The position numbers and the translations under genes are program-made. Of a DNA stretch of 64,000 nucleotides, positions 1 to 11,321 are shown piece after piece (positions within the stretch are counted from its first letter, which is position 1; every line of letters begins with the position of its first letter). Source of the stretch: Dicyema japonicum (taxonomy: Eukaryota; Dicyemida; Rhombozoa; Dicyemidae); the NCBI GenBank assembly GCA_011109175.1, contig RDEW01000013.1, positions 1,051,771-1,115,770 on the forward strand. Direction: 5' to 3'. Under the pieces are notes generated by a model. It was not told the origin of the DNA, searched no databases, and worked only from the letters and a program-made list of their open reading frames with translations.

Positions 1-70
1 TTTTTTTAATTTTTTAACTTTTTAATGGCGAACCTAAATTTTTAAAAAACTAATAAAATTATATAAAACG

Positions 71-592
71 ATGTACGCTGCGATTTTCTGTGTTTTATTT
101 CTAAAAGTCAATTCTTCTCCTAGTAATGATGAAATAGAAATTAATAATTGTGGTACTAAAATATTAAAAATATAAACTTAGATGGAAGTACTAGCGAAGC
201 CAAAATTATTAAAAGATTGAATATAAGATGCAATGGTTATATAACAATAACTACATTACATTTCACACCAAGTAATTTGTGAGTTTTATTAGATTTGACT
301 ACAACTTCTTTAAGAGGAGATTATACTGTTATTCGTGGGAGCAGGTGTTCTTCCGATCAAGCCCTAAATATGAGGGAAATATATTTAAATATGAATGTGG
401 GAGTTGTTTTGATCAATGGGATCCCATCTGAGCTTCAATTAAATAATAAACAAATATCGAGGAAAGACTGGTTGTTTGTTTGAACAATTATAGAATCACT
501 GCTTGGACTTAAAATTCAAATTCAAGGACCGTAATGGTAATTCCATCATTTGTGTTATTTTCCCGGTTTCGTTACTACGACCTGTTTGTTAG
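71..592 (+). pseudogene. NPC2-like (ML domain) secreted lipid-binding protein, copy A, frameshifted
   Basis: NPC2/ML proteins are small secreted or lysosomal sterol and lipid carriers. The first exon starts MYAAIFCVLFLKVNS, a good signal peptide, followed by the first family Cys (INNC). Four exons fit: 71-152, 182-278, 315-470 and 494-592, with GT..AG introns of 29, 36 and 23 nt. Exon 4 reads LDLKFKFKDRNGNSIICVIF, matching the C-terminal beta strands and last Cys of NPC2. Compared with copy B, exon 3 has lost bases near 369, 407 and 461. The first two changes restore frame but remove conserved Cys residues, and the last throws exon 4 out of frame. So this copy looks broken unless these are assembly errors. 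Family assignment rests on remembered NPC2 features (signal peptide, Cys spacing, C-terminal strand), not a search. Confidence 0.72.
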
Positions 593-1639
593 TTCTCGAT
601 ATTCACTTTGGGGTTAAATTGAGTTTTGTGTTGACTAACTGTCAATTTAATTTAAATTAAGGAAATTAGGATTTTTAATTGAGTATCTTATATATGTCTC
701 CATAAAGCTTGAACTCCCTATTTCTCCTGTTTGAAAAACTCATACAAAATCTACGAATCCCCCGCGATAACTTCAACTAAGCTTTAATGATTAAGTAAAT
801 TTGACTGTGAATTCAGAAATATTTGATAAAAATTTCCGCCTTTTTTTTAAATCTCAAAAATGTGCCACTGAAATATCTTCCTGAAAATCATTATAAGTGA
901 CTTATTTAAAGACTAAAGAAAACCTTTATTGAATTAATTCTGTATTGTCTATAACTAACAAACTCTTTCTATTTTAACGATGATGATCTCCAAATGCTAG
1001 AAACACTCAAATAGCTTAGATAATGTTCAAAATCACCTAAGCATTCTGTCTGACTTTCTCCACCTGTCGAAGTATAATAGACCGATAGAAAAGCAACACA
1101 GTCTTTCTAATCCCAACTAACCTATTTCTATTCCTGGACAAACCGAAAAAAACTACTGATAATCTGAAAAATTGATTTTGTTATGATATCGAGTTTGATA
1201 GGAAAACGTCATAAATAATCACAAAATAGATTTGTCAGTAACTCTCTTATCAGTATATAAATAATAATGTCAATTTCATGGAATTTTGCTCTTAGATATG
1301 TGGCGTTACTGTTTTTAAAAATTTTGTGAACACAAAAGTTTCCTTGAACAGTATAACTGATTCTTTTGTTATACTGTGAATTCCTTTTCGAACACCATCT
1401 TATCAGTTAGTTATATGTATAACGATTTTTGAATCATAAATCCAAATTTTGACCTAATTGACTTTATGTAGATTTTATGTTGTCTCAGGAAAGCCTATGC
1501 CTTCCGTCGTAGGTAAAGGTTTTTTTCCTTTCCTACATTAGTGATGGTTTCTATAATTGTAGATATCGATCGATTGTTTGATAATGACACATCTTACTCA
1601 GATCGTGGGAACAGGATACAATCTATTTATTTATTAACC
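593..1639. other. Spacer between NPC2-like copy A and LINE; no gene seen
   Basis: AT-rich sequence without a credible exon. The first 750 bases or so are recognisably homologous to the segment downstream of the NPC2-like genes at 46106-46880 and 56638-57400. The whole spacer was therefore carried along when the gene family duplicated. No other feature is seen. Confidence 0.6.
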
Positions 1640-2680
1640 CCAAGCTTATAATCTTTGTTAACACAACACAAACAGTCGTGAATAACTGATCCAACGAGAA
1701 CGTCTTTTTGCGACGACCAAATCCATCTGCTTGTGTTGAACAGAGCAAAACATTAATTTTTGCTGATGAAGACTTAGCCAATTGTTGGAAGGGTATTGAG
1801 GTGTGTAAGGTTGAATAACCTCTTTTGAATCCATGTAGCGAGGATAAAAATGGAAGAGACGGGGTTTAAAATTAAGAATCAGTTTTTCCAATAATTTTGA
1901 GTGCATAGTAAAGAGATTTGTCGAAATGATGCAGGATTATTCTTAGGCTTCCCAGGCTTAAGGATAGGGCGTATATAGGACAGTTTCCAGATAGGTGGAA
2001 TTGTATTCATGTTTATTGAATTGTAGAAAATCACTGTGATTGCATCAATTGCAATGGGTCTATGGTGTTTTAGTAAGATAACAGAGATAGAATCAGGCCC
2101 ACGTGAGAGGGAAGAATTCATCCACTTCAAACCCTCACTGTCATCTGAGCGTGAGATAAAGTCGATCGGCTGGATTCTCTTCCGTCTATTGAGGACAAAG
2201 AAGGCCCATCTATTTTCCTGAAAGTTTTGTGGCTTATACTGGCGTAATATTTCATAAGTATGTTGAGACTGTGCTGATCCTTCTGCTGTTTTGTGTTGAA
2301 ATGTCATTTTGGGCCGAATTGTTTAATTACTCTCCATACTGTCTGAGCGGATTTCTAAAATGGAAGGGACGATACTAGTTTGCAATGTTAGTCGGCTTCA
2401 GCTCTTTAATTATTTTTGATATTTCGTCATTGAGAGTTTTTGTTTGACTTTTTCTGTCCGAGAAAGGAAGGTACTGTGTTGAAGAACTGTTTTGATGCGA
2501 ATAATGATTGTGGTCTGAAGATAATCCATAATGTACCGTACAAGATTTGTCGGTGCATGATTTTGAGAGCAGAAGGTAATGTCCGAAGACATTGATGAAA
2601 AAGTCCAATTGTGCTTCCTGGAGACTGGCAAATGTTTATGAGAGAGGTCTGTGCACAACAATTAATCACCTCGTTGAAAT
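1640..2680 (-). mobile_element. Decayed Jockey-like LINE fragment (EN end and RT start)
   Basis: On the minus strand two frames carry the end of an AP-type endonuclease (YGLSSDHNH near 2540) and the fingers of a non-LTR reverse transcriptase: SLSRGPDSISVILLKHH, then IPPIWKLSYIRPILKPGKPK and SFRQISLL (2200-1890). These match the Jockey/X-element pattern GPDGI..LLK / IP..WK.A.I.PI.KPGK / SYRPISLL. Frames break several times and there is no YADD box, so it is dead. The same fragment lies at 15440-16480. Confidence 0.8.
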
Positions 2681-3496
2681 CTAAAAACGGTATTAAGAAT
2701 TCGAAGAAGTTTTTGAGGCATACTCACCTGATCATATTTACAATTTGGATGATACATGAATTCCATCCAGAAGTATATGTAATCCCCATTTATCCAGAAG
2801 TATATGTAAATCCCCATTTATGTATATAAAAATTTAAAAAAAATAAAAATTTAAAAAAAATAAAAATTTTAAAGATAGAGTTTTTGTGTACAAAATGTAC
2901 AAGTCAAGTCACTATTAATAAGAAAAGCAAAGATTGATGTTTTAAAAAAATATGGTTGTAGTGAGCAGCTTTTTGAGTCTCTATTAAAAATGGTAAACCT
3001 CACTCCAGGACGAACGACAATGAACTGATTTGGACCTAATAAACCATACTTCCCGCAAGTCTCTTCCCTTCCCTGTTCGATAACCCGTAACCTAGGTCAC
3101 AGTAGCTCGACACCTACCACTATGCCATCCGGAAAATAATTGTCTTGAATAAAAAAATCATATTCATTATATTTCGTTTAATTTATGATAATGTTCATAA
3201 TTATAATCGAACAACTCATCCTTAATCTAAGGATTAACGCACATGTAATCAATACTGTTATTTTAAATATATAATATTTTGATTTTTCCACTTAGTACTC
3301 CTCGGATTATATCATTTTTAATTAAAATCCAAATTAGCATATTTGGGTCATTATTTGGGTTACAGTCATTTGCTAAGTAAATTTTAATTAAGGAGATATG
3401 AATCTAATAAAGGAATTTTTTCTCCGTCAAGCCGAACCTTATGTGTAGATGGCTTGACCGCTCAGCTGGAATCTCATACTCAGAATTTAGAGATGC

Positions 3497-3836
3497 ATCA
3501 TCGAAAACCCGGGTGGCATAGTGGTTAGGTGTCGGGCTAGTGTGACTTAGGTTATGGGTTCGATTCTCGCTGCTGTTCACCTGGTGGAAGGTTCTACGCA
3601 TACGATGCTAAAAAGCTTGACGAGTGACGCCGTCATCAGTGGATATTCACTGCAAAATTGGATAGCTTAAAAAAACCCACACACAAGAAAAAGAAAAAAA
3701 CAAATGAAGACCATTTCTTGGTTCTACGATTTGTTAAAATTAACTGTTCTACTGTAAATAAAGTGTGTGTCCTGCCTATGCGGAGCTAATACCACGGCTC
3801 CGTCAAAAAGGCTGTTATTATTATTATCATCGAAAA
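3497..3836 (+). mobile_element. tRNA-derived SINE (full length) with 11-bp target-site duplication
   Basis: The element begins GGGTGGCATAGTGGTTAGG, an A-box-like stretch, with a B box at about 3549-3559 (GGGTTCGATTC): the head of a tRNA-related SINE. The body includes a conserved segment around 3600-3640 (GACGAGTGACGCCGTCATCA). The 3' end holds a perfect hairpin CGGAGC..GCTCCG at 3781-3802 and a (TTA)n tail. The 11-bp repeat ATCATCGAAAA flanks it at 3497-3507 and 3826-3836, so the insertion is about 318 bp. Other copies: 8693-8757, 13351-13550 (-), 18258-18425 (-, old) and 49590-49929. Confidence 0.9.
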
Positions 3837-3939
3837 ATTGACTCATCAAGTAAGTTAATATAAAGTATACAAACCTAATTAGAATATTGGGGAAAGTAAT
3901 GCGAAACACTAGGGCTTGCCAACCAATTCTACCTTAAAT

Positions 3940-4440
3940 TCTCGTAAGAAATCACAAAACACAGGGTTTTCGAGAAGACAAATCAAGAGACTTAGTGTAT
4001 TGTAAAAAACGACATTCTATGGTCTTTAGAGCATCAAAGTGGTTATGTTCGAGAACAGAACATGTAGGACAAATATTGGGATACAATCTGGTAATATACG
4101 TGGTTAAATATATTGTAAATTGTTGGAGAAGTCTAGATTGAATATTGAAGATGCTATTTATGTGTTTTATGTGGAGTTCTAAAATTGTGAAGCAGAAAAT
4201 CGCCAAAAACAATCCTGGCTGATGTTCAACTATAACAGTACAGTGAAAATGTTTGAAATAGATGCCAACATACGATTCCCCAACCTGCACCCATCGGCCT
4301 TCAAACTGTTTCAATTCGCCCCGTCTTTCATACGCCTTTCAAACTTTTTCAACACCAACAGAGACGCTAACCATTGGCTATCCTCTGTCGCATTCAATTC
4401 ACTAAATCGGTCTACTCTTCGCATGGTGGACAGTACAAGT
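3940..4440 (-). mobile_element. LINE C-terminal fragment with cysteine motif
   Basis: A 120-codon minus-strand frame (4314-3952) reads through YITRLYPNICPTCSVLEHNH and then DALKTIECRFLQYTK. That resembles the Cys/His tail at the end of Jockey/CR1-type LINE ORF2 proteins. Upstream on the same strand (4440-4320) the match continues in broken frames (PMVSVSVGVEKV). A 55-bp piece of it (about 4316-4370) recurs at 16834-16890, joined directly to block A copy 2. Family assignment is moderate. Confidence 0.5.
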
Positions 4441-4449
4441 TTATAAATC

Positions 4450-5310
4450 GATTTTCTATTCTTGGAAGTTACGACCTTTCCTCCGCTTTGTGAAAAGGCA
4501 GAAATCCACCTTTTCCTGGGAAAAGGAAAGTCGGTGGGTCAGAAGTTTTTTACTAAGTCAATTTCCTTGCAAGTAAGAGTGAATGCGCTTCTGGTTAGCG
4601 TTGTAGTTTTTCAGATGCACGTGTTTGGAATTTATTTATTGAAAACCCAAAAATAATCACTAAGTTATGGAAGAAACACGCCCACTATGTGACTCCAGTA
4701 CTTTCTATAAACTCGGAAAACACGACGGTGCTTCGGGGTATCATTTGAGCGCTCATTCTTTTCAGAAGAACCTAAAGAGCAATAATGATAATTGATTTTT
4801 ATTGAGTAGAGATTTTGTAAGTTTTTCAAGTTACAAAATTAATTCTCAACTCATGATATGAAGCCGAGTATGAATGGTGGAGAATGGTGGAAAATGCATT
4901 TCCCCAAATTAAACCGTATACGACGTTTATTAGCATTATTATGATAATAGCCGATGAAATGATATAAACTGGTTTTACGTTGACGGATCATTTGGAATAA
5001 CTGTTTAGGTCTGTGCTTGCAAACTGGACCACGTTAGCTCTTAAAGTTTCTGTTCCTACCTTGGATATGTAACGAACGTCGACATTGACAAAATCGACAG
5101 GTTGGGGGTTAACTAATATTCAGATTTTTCTACATTTGCTTTAAAAAGAAAATTATCTTCACTAAATCATTTTGTAAGGCAAATTCTTCCCGAAACTCGA
5201 ATCTGCTGAAAAGTGACCCCAACTCGCTTGTGTACGTCCAAATCCTCAACATTAATTACACGCTGGTTTACTGTAGCTGTTGACATGCAGAAAAATCTTG
5301 TTCAAACCTT
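4450..5310. other. Intergenic stretch, nothing supported
   Basis: AT-rich, stop-dense in all frames apart from one short frame of 64 codons at 4462-4656 with no recognisable motif. No repeat shared with the rest of the window was noticed. Confidence 0.5.
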
Positions 5311-5319
5311 CCAGCCTTA

Positions 5320-5600
5320 CATCCCCACAAAGATTTTACCCCACAAAATTCTCAAGTGGTAATTTATTCGTTGGATACTTGGATACTCGGCCATTCTTGA
5401 ACCGGTCGGGTTATGCAGAAGTGATGGGAAACGACCGGAGGGGATGACCATATTTCCCTTTGAGGCCGGGAAACCAATTATTTGAGACGTGACATGTACA
5501 GACACGTTTGCCCCTAAAAATCTTCACGAGTGAGCTTCAAGGGCCAGCTATTCAATGAGGGCGGCAACTAACTAACTTATGTTTTGACAAAAAAAATTAT
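5320..5600 (+). mobile_element. R2-like LINE relic: restriction-like endonuclease (REL) fragment
   Basis: The plus strand reads LEPVGLCRSDGKRPEGMTIF, then PFEAGKPII, a stop, DVTCTDTFAP (about 5398-5516). The better copy at 40918-41045 has LEPVGLDRGDGKRPDGMT then LVWDATCIDTF. This is the C-terminal endonuclease of site-specific-type non-LTR elements with the PD..(D)xT core. Here the catalytic-type PD is PE and a stop lies before the DxT block, so it is inactive. Confidence 0.75.
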
Positions 5601-6629
5601 CTTCAAAAAATTTATTCGTTGTTACGGGAATTTAGCGTTTATGTCATTTACTTGACTGACCGTTTATGTCATTACTTGATGTGGAGCAAAGATAAATGGA
5701 GTTATCAACCGGTTGGTCAAATTTGATATTTTTTTAAAAGTCATATTTGTTGGAAAGAAGGAGAAAATAGTATTTTTAGTGGACGAAGGAACTCTGGATA
5801 TGACTGAGTCACTGTGGTTTCTTCCTGATATATTCTGGAGTGATTTCCCTCCGTAAGGCCATTTGTTATCATAAATGCTGCCACGTGTACCAGATTCAAA
5901 AAGGATGAAATAATGGAGGTCAAAGTAGACAGCCAATTACCACCTCCTGAAGTATTTGGGTATTTTAGTTCATAGAAACATATTTTTACGATATTATGAT
6001 CAACTTTAATAAAGTCACTTTTCTCTCTTTAAAATACAGTCTACGCTTTATAATTAAATTATTCCAAAGACCAAGGGTGAAACCAAACAAACCATTGATC
6101 CTTACGCGTTCCAGCAGAACCCTCACCCAAACACAGTGATCCAGAAGACGTTTTCAAGGGAGCTGAGGTCGGTTCCAGAACTTAGCGCCAGGGAAAGAAA
6201 TTCTCTCCCGGTAGAATCAATATATGGATCTTTTTGAAGACATTGGGCGTCTCATGACTAAGTTGGATCAGAGAGGAGAGAAATCTTAAATCAATTTGCC
6301 ACGTGGCACCACATTACACGCTTTATGTTTTTACGTCTATTTTGTTAAATAATTATAGTTATTTTATTTTTTTTAAAATAATTGGCTTTACAGCCTAGTT
6401 GATACTCTTTGAAATTAAGCTTCGCCAGTTAGACTTACGTCATTAAAATAGAGTTGCTTTAGGTGTGAGAAAGACACATATCATGGATAGTGGTCACGTG
6501 TTGTAGTGCGTGGAATAAGACAGGAATGGAACTCAGATTTCCCAGTCGACTTAAAGTTGAAGTTTATTCATTGCAAATCACATGTGTTGGTCTCTTCATT
6601 CCTCTTCAAGCCATACAGTGACAGACATG

Positions 6630-6870
6630 AACTACTTTAGCTCAATGACGCATTCTTTGAATCCCATCTTCACTGATGATATGGTTGTTTCATAAAGTCT
6701 CCCAATTTTCTGTTCACAAACTTTGTAACCAATTCGGAAGCTGTTTAATCGGCCGGCAATCAACTTGGATGACAGGGGATGACAGCTATAGGGATCGATC
6801 CGACGTCCACAGCGACATTTTCGTTCAGCACACATTTTAAGGCAAAGACGGAGCGAGGAATTCACTCACC
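6630..6870 (-). mobile_element. R2-like LINE relic: zinc-knuckle fragment upstream of REL
   Basis: The minus strand reads LRLCLKMCAERKCRCGRRID and soon after LSSKLIAGRLN. It aligns with the knuckle at 40760-40850 ([20 protein letters not shown]). The downstream part no longer reads as the endonuclease. It is a short decayed fragment, identified only by comparison within the window. Confidence 0.65.
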
Positions 6871-6879
6871 ATCCACCCA

Positions 6880-8240
6880 GTTGCCGATTTCAGCATTAAT
6901 TATCGTTGTAGACTCCTCTTCCAAAGTATGTATGTACTCAACTAGAGTACTCTCAAGTGTCCTCTTCAACACATCAAATAAACATGTACCCTTATATCAC
7001 ATCAATTGACATAACTCCCATTTATGTTTTATAGGATCTGGAGACCACACCATCCTCAAAACAATACTGAAGTTTCGCACAATGTTTTATCTCCTTAATC
7101 AATAAGTCAATTTCACTAGACACATTTGTTCATGTTGAATAAATTAATTTCTTTGATTATTAAAATTTATATATATTTATGAATTATAAAAATTTATAGA
7201 TATATTTTAATATCCAATGAAAAATTTATGAAATTTAAATTTTTGATTCAATTTTCAACATCAATTAATTTATCGGGGTATTTCCCGTAGTTGTGGGCAG
7301 GAGGTTCCGTTCAATGTCCTCAGCGAGGATTAGAGTAACCAATCCGATCTTTAGGAGCGAAAGCTATGCGACTGATAAATACCGCCATTATCTTTCCGAC
7401 TTCCCGAGGTCGTTGAACAGGTTGACAATGGAATTATTGTGGTCATTTAGTTGCCAGATTAATACTGGAATGCAAATTTCTTAACGTGAAGGTGAACCAC
7501 ACCGAAAATTGGTAGCGACCTGCATCTGCAGCGTCTTATTTAATAGCTGGGGCCTCCTACTAGTTAGTGTGGCCGAGTTTACTTAAATAAGTAAATATCA
7601 GTTAGTGAGGCGAGTTTACTTAAATAAAAATTAATATGGCTGTGGCATATCATAATTAAAAAAATTCCAATTTCAAAAAATAGCTCCCAAAAGAACAAAT
7701 TTTCCCCCTATCTATAAATTTTGCCCTTGAGGTACGAATCGACCTTGTTGATAAAAAACTCAAACACATCAATATTCATCCATTTGGTCAAGCAAATTAG
7801 CTTCGTATCAAGGCCGAGCACATTAGTAGTATATTTTCGACATTTCATTCACGTCCAGCAGCTTCTAAGATGGAATTATCTATCATCACAATCGTTGTGT
7901 TTTCTTCTCGAAAGAATATTTTTAGGTTGTCCATAATCCGTAGGTGGTTGTTAAAGAATTACGAGATCCTAGATTGTGGTTGTCAATAATAATCGCTTAA
8001 TTTTTAATTTCGTAAATTGGTTTTTCAAAAATTCTACATCCACTGGGGGAGTCAGAGTTATCGAGTACCCTATACAAGAAGTCTAAGCCGATCATGATCC
8101 GCTGAATCGATGGCTCTATCAAACAGTCGCCAATTTATTTCCGTTAACTAATTGCTCAGCTGATTAAGTATTGCCTGGTCTTTAGTCCCTTGAGTCCTTC
8201 TTCGGGTTCTCAATTTATTGTGACTGTTCAGATGGGATCC
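6880..8240. other. Repeat-poor intergenic stretch with a short shared motif
   Basis: No credible gene. The motif CTCCTACTAGTTAGTG..GCCGAGTTTAC at about 7553-7584 recurs at about 27184-27215, and part of it recurs directly at about 7597-7625. The 25-base motif ATTTAGTTGCCAGATT.ATACTGG at about 7446 recurs at about 13326. A minus-strand stretch at 7930-7830 (IMDNLKIFFREENTTIVMID) looks coding-like but is soon stopped and was not recognised. Confidence 0.45.
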
Positions 8241-8525
8241 CTAATATAGACAAAGTTTTCTGCTCTCAACATTTCGTAACCAACACTTATAAAGTGTGTA
8301 AATTAACACATTCTGTCGTATAAAATACTTCGGTGACCATAGCGTGTATTGTAGACAATTTAATGCTCTCATATTCTCACCATTATGTCTTTCCACTAAC
8401 AATACTCTGTTAGTTTGATTCACCCTTACTGAAAGACCAAATATTTCTCTTGCTTTTGTTTGTTCCATCTCTTTCGTCAATACTAGAAAACCGTCATGAG
8501 ATCCGGTTGTAATAGATAGTGGCAA
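8241..8525 (-). CDS. Unrecognised 94-codon ORF
   Basis: This minus-strand frame has balanced composition (charged and hydrophobic residues mixed, e.g. QTKAREIFGLSVRVNQTNRV). It reaches a stop at 8241 without an obvious intron. I do not recognise a family. It lies alone between decayed repeats and could equally be a transposon fragment. No promoter or partner gene is visible. Treat it as a possible exon only. Confidence 0.25.
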   Translation of the reverse strand: MPLSITTGSHDGFLVLTKEMEQTKAREIFGLSVRVNQTNRVLLVERHNGENMRALNCLQYTLWSPKYFIRQNVLIYTLYKCWLRNVESRKLCLY

Positions 8526-8692
8526 CTGTCTGGGTTATTTTCTATCCCCCATCTATTTTTGAAATGGAAGGTCCTGATTTTGTAACAAATAGAAACTGAT
8601 TTAAAAAATTATCAATTTATTTAAATAAATTAAAATATTTTGAATTTTATGTTTTGAAGTAAGGGATCAACAAACACGAATGGATAATCAGA

Positions 8693-8757
8693 AAGTGTGT
8701 GTCCTGCCTATGCGGAGCTAATACTACGGCTCCGTGAAAAAGGCTGTTATTATTATT
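8693..8757 (+). mobile_element. 5'-truncated SINE (3' end only)
   Basis: About 65 bases match the SINE 3' end: GTGTGTCCTGCCTATGCGGA, the hairpin CGGAGC..GCTCCG with one loop change compared with 3781-3802, then GGCTGTTATTATTATT. Truncation from the 5' side is typical of target-primed insertion. No clear target-site duplication was found. Confidence 0.85.
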
Positions 8758-9649
8758 CGGGTCTCAGACTATTACCACTATAACATACCAGATGACGTCA
8801 TCCACACTGGTCAGCTCAGAAAACCGAAATACTACTATCAATGAGAATTTTGAAACTGGAACCAAAGTCATAGTGTTGAAGAGAAGGAAGTCAAGCCTGG
8901 ATAATCCCTTTGCCTTTTTTAAATTCCAATATGTCTTGGAGCTTATTAAAAAATAACCCACTTTTAAAAAGCAGCAAGACCTTGTTCGTTTCGTGGACGT
9001 GTTCATGTGGATCAGTTACCAAGCCATTATTCTCACATAGAAAACCGAGGTAGTAAAATTTTATCAAAGCTACGTATTGAAAAACGTTATAATCAAGTTA
9101 GAGAGACTAACTCTTCAGGATGATGGAGGTATCGAAACATCCCGTATCTAATTCTTATGTCATTCTTCCTAAGAGTTTAGAGATGATCTCAGCCAAGTAG
9201 AAAAGGGCATCAAAGTGACGGAAGAGTGAATTTCCCCTAATAAAATGCCCAGCATAGACGCCAGTACGTGTTCGTGTGGGTTCAAGAGAAGAACATCGTG
9301 CCAAGCTGATGGCACGTTTGAACGTGTTGAGTTTGAATAATTATGGGTTTTACAGTGGTCATGGATTAGTAAAAATAGCTATTCATAATGATACAAGGCA
9401 TCGTGGTACACACTCTTAAGTTAACATATAGTTATCTGCTCTTGGCTTCCGTAAATTCCTACAGATATCATGGGATCCACTTAATACGGGAGATGCTTGG
9501 CCGACGCCCGAAAAAAATTCTTCCCTAATGAGTTAAGGGATTCCCACAATAGTGGATGGATGCTTAAAGAGAATTTGTTTCACGCTTAATGGTATATTTT
9601 ACGTGATTAAAAAGAATGATAGCAATTTTTTTGATAATTTCTCAATTTC

Positions 9650-10030
9650 ACCCCCTATGTCTTTATATGCTATCTGAATGTCGAGTAATTGTCTGGTCTT
9701 TGGAAGAACCCCTTGATCCGTTCAACTACGACACTTTTTACTTAGTTGCTCAGCGTTTCCTCCTATTTCCTAGTGTTTCTTTACCTCTTAGGGCCAGCTT
9801 GATCGCCATTCTTCTCGTATTATCCAGAGGGTTTATTATTGTCTCTCTTTGGCGAAAATACCATCCTTCGCATCTTAGATGAGAGAGTCAAAATAATTCT
9901 TTCAAAAAGTCAAATCAAGTTTACTTAGACGAAATTTTCGTCATAATCCCTTTTATCTCCAAAACGGACACCCAAATAAGGCAGATGATTAAAATTGCTG
10001 ATACCACTCTGTGATAAATTGAGGTAAAAA
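9650..10030 (-). mobile_element. Diverged LINE C-terminal fragment, kin of the LINE at 42440-44760
   Basis: On the minus strand NHLPYLGVRFGDKRDYDENF (about 9990-9930) aligns with LRYLGVVIDGRGSFTEDI of the LINE at 42.8 kb. LRCEGWYFRQRETI followed by TRRMAIKLALRGKE (about 9880-9780) aligns with HGCEAWFFFCQKKELL and TRRSAIKLALGKRL. Several stops and deletions separate the blocks. It is an older copy of the same LINE lineage, outside the segmental duplications. Confidence 0.65.
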
Positions 10031-10039
10031 GTATAGACC

Positions 10040-10839
10040 CCCAGGATAGTATGCTTTGAGCGAAGTGGACTGTAAAGGCAGCCTAAGTTATAAATTGGTA
10101 AATTATTGTTTGAACTACTGTTTCCGGAATATTGATTTTATAATCATAATGCTTGGTGACATTTTCATCATTTAGAAAATTTGAAGATTTAGTCGTCCTC
10201 TGTGAGCCAATGATTACTTACGTTGAACACGGGGGGTTTCGATCCCAAATTTAGGCATAAATCATCTTTTTGATATTAAAGTTAAGACCAAAAAAGAAAG
10301 AGATCGAAATCAAACACGTAAAATGAAATCTAAATGACATTTTGATATTTCCTTTATGTTCCAGACTTTGGCAACAATAATCGAGTACAAACTCTCAATA
10401 ATATACTAATATTCGAACTCTCATTCTGACATGATTTATTGTGAATTACTAAGGCATTCTTCGTTTCAGTGATCCACTAAGCTGGAAACTTGAGAAATTG
10501 ATCGGTTTGGTACTAAACTCGAGAGTATAAATTTTTGAGGACTACAAAAACCGGCAAGAACAATAATTGTATTAATAGAAATTCCAAAAACTGGCACAAA
10601 CAATAAATTATGTGTTTTTAAAGCTAAAACAAAATATTAAAGTTCGAGGATGACATTCAAACTGTGTGGCTATTTCCTCACATGACTGAGAGAGAAATGG
10701 CTGAGATTAGGTTTCTGAGTGTTGAAGTGTCAAAGAGTTTATTTTTGAAATTTCTATTGAGATTATAAGTCTTGTCTATACACATCACTATTTATATCTA
10801 ATTTTTAGAGTTTCATTCAGTTTTTAAACAATTTAAATA
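10040..10839. other. Intergenic stretch, nothing supported
   Basis: AT-rich and stop-dense on both strands. A 17-base phrase (AGAACAATAATTGTATT-like, near 10560) and a near copy at 10597 suggest a small local duplication. No gene or mobile element was recognised. Confidence 0.4.
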
Positions 10840-11043
10840 ATGGAAGATATCTATTTTTGTAAATTAAGCAGTCACAAGACTCCATTTAGAGACGCACAAA
10901 TTAAATTAATTCGTTTTAAAGAATTATTAGTATCAAATGCTAGACATCATGTTGACAATCAGGATATTAAGTTTAAATTAACGGAAATCATAATCAATTA
11001 TTCGCAAATAGTAGATCTTATAGTTTCGAAGTGTTGCGATTGA
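10840..11043 (+). CDS. Unrecognised 67-aa ORF, possible small gene
   Basis: The frame starts at ATG 10840 after an AT-rich leader and ends TGA. The protein is lysine-rich and mostly helical in character (DAQIKLIRFKELLVSNARHH, then KFKLTEIIINYSQIVDLIV). There is no signal peptide or membrane segment. It ends 8 nt before the stop of the ORF on the opposite strand at 11052-11321, a tail-to-tail arrangement expected of compact genes. I do not recognise the family. The coding call rests on composition and clean start/stop placement only. Confidence 0.4.
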   Translation: MEDIYFCKLSSHKTPFRDAQIKLIRFKELLVSNARHHVDNQDIKFKLTEIIINYSQIVDLIVSKCCD

Positions 11044-11051
11044 TAGGGCAT

Positions 11052-11321
11052 TCAAGCATTATGTTTCGGATTGCAAGTCTTGGCAGCCTGATTTCTAGGT
11101 TCCCAGCAGGACCTTTTTAACTCCTCCGTGTATTCATTATACACAATTGACTTTTTGTCAGTTGGATTGATAATGTCAGAGTTTAGAGGTCGATTTTTGA
11201 TTATGATGTCCTGCTCGTTCTCATTTGACTTCGTATCATAATAACGTGGTGAAGGAGGATTTCCTCTTCTCTTCCACGTTCCCAACCCATGACCTTCAGT
11301 TCCTCTTCTTATAGAAGACAT
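11052..11321 (-). CDS. Unrecognised 89-codon exon, convergent with the ORF at 10840
   Basis: The minus-strand frame opens SSIRRGTEGHGLGTWKRRGN, continues with a charged, disordered middle (KSNENEQDIIIKNRPLNSDI) and ends in a Cys-containing tail. The frame extends upstream to about 11342, where GT..TAG at 11370-11343 could be a short intron, so the N-terminus may lie further right. The RGT..GLGTWKRR stretch recalls RG-rich RNA-binding proteins only weakly. No family is claimed. Confidence 0.35.
   Translation of the reverse strand: MSSIRRGTEGHGLGTWKRRGNPPSPRYYDTKSNENEQDIIIKNRPLNSDIINPTDKKSIVYNEYTEELKRSCWEPRNQAAKTCNPKHNA

Larger units (their letters stand above)
1..3183. repeat. Segmental duplication block A (copy 1)
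   Basis: This block matches 13699-16833 almost base for base by eye, with scattered 1-3 nt indels and a few short replaced stretches. It carries an NPC2-like gene on + and a decayed Jockey-like LINE on -. Its left edge is the window edge, so the true length is unknown. The right edge is where the two copies diverge after a shared AT-rich run near 3183. Confidence 0.9.

Noticed and set aside
11052-11321. SERBP1/HABP4-type RNA-binding protein
   Set aside because: Only a short RG..G..GTWK resemblance; not enough to name a family.
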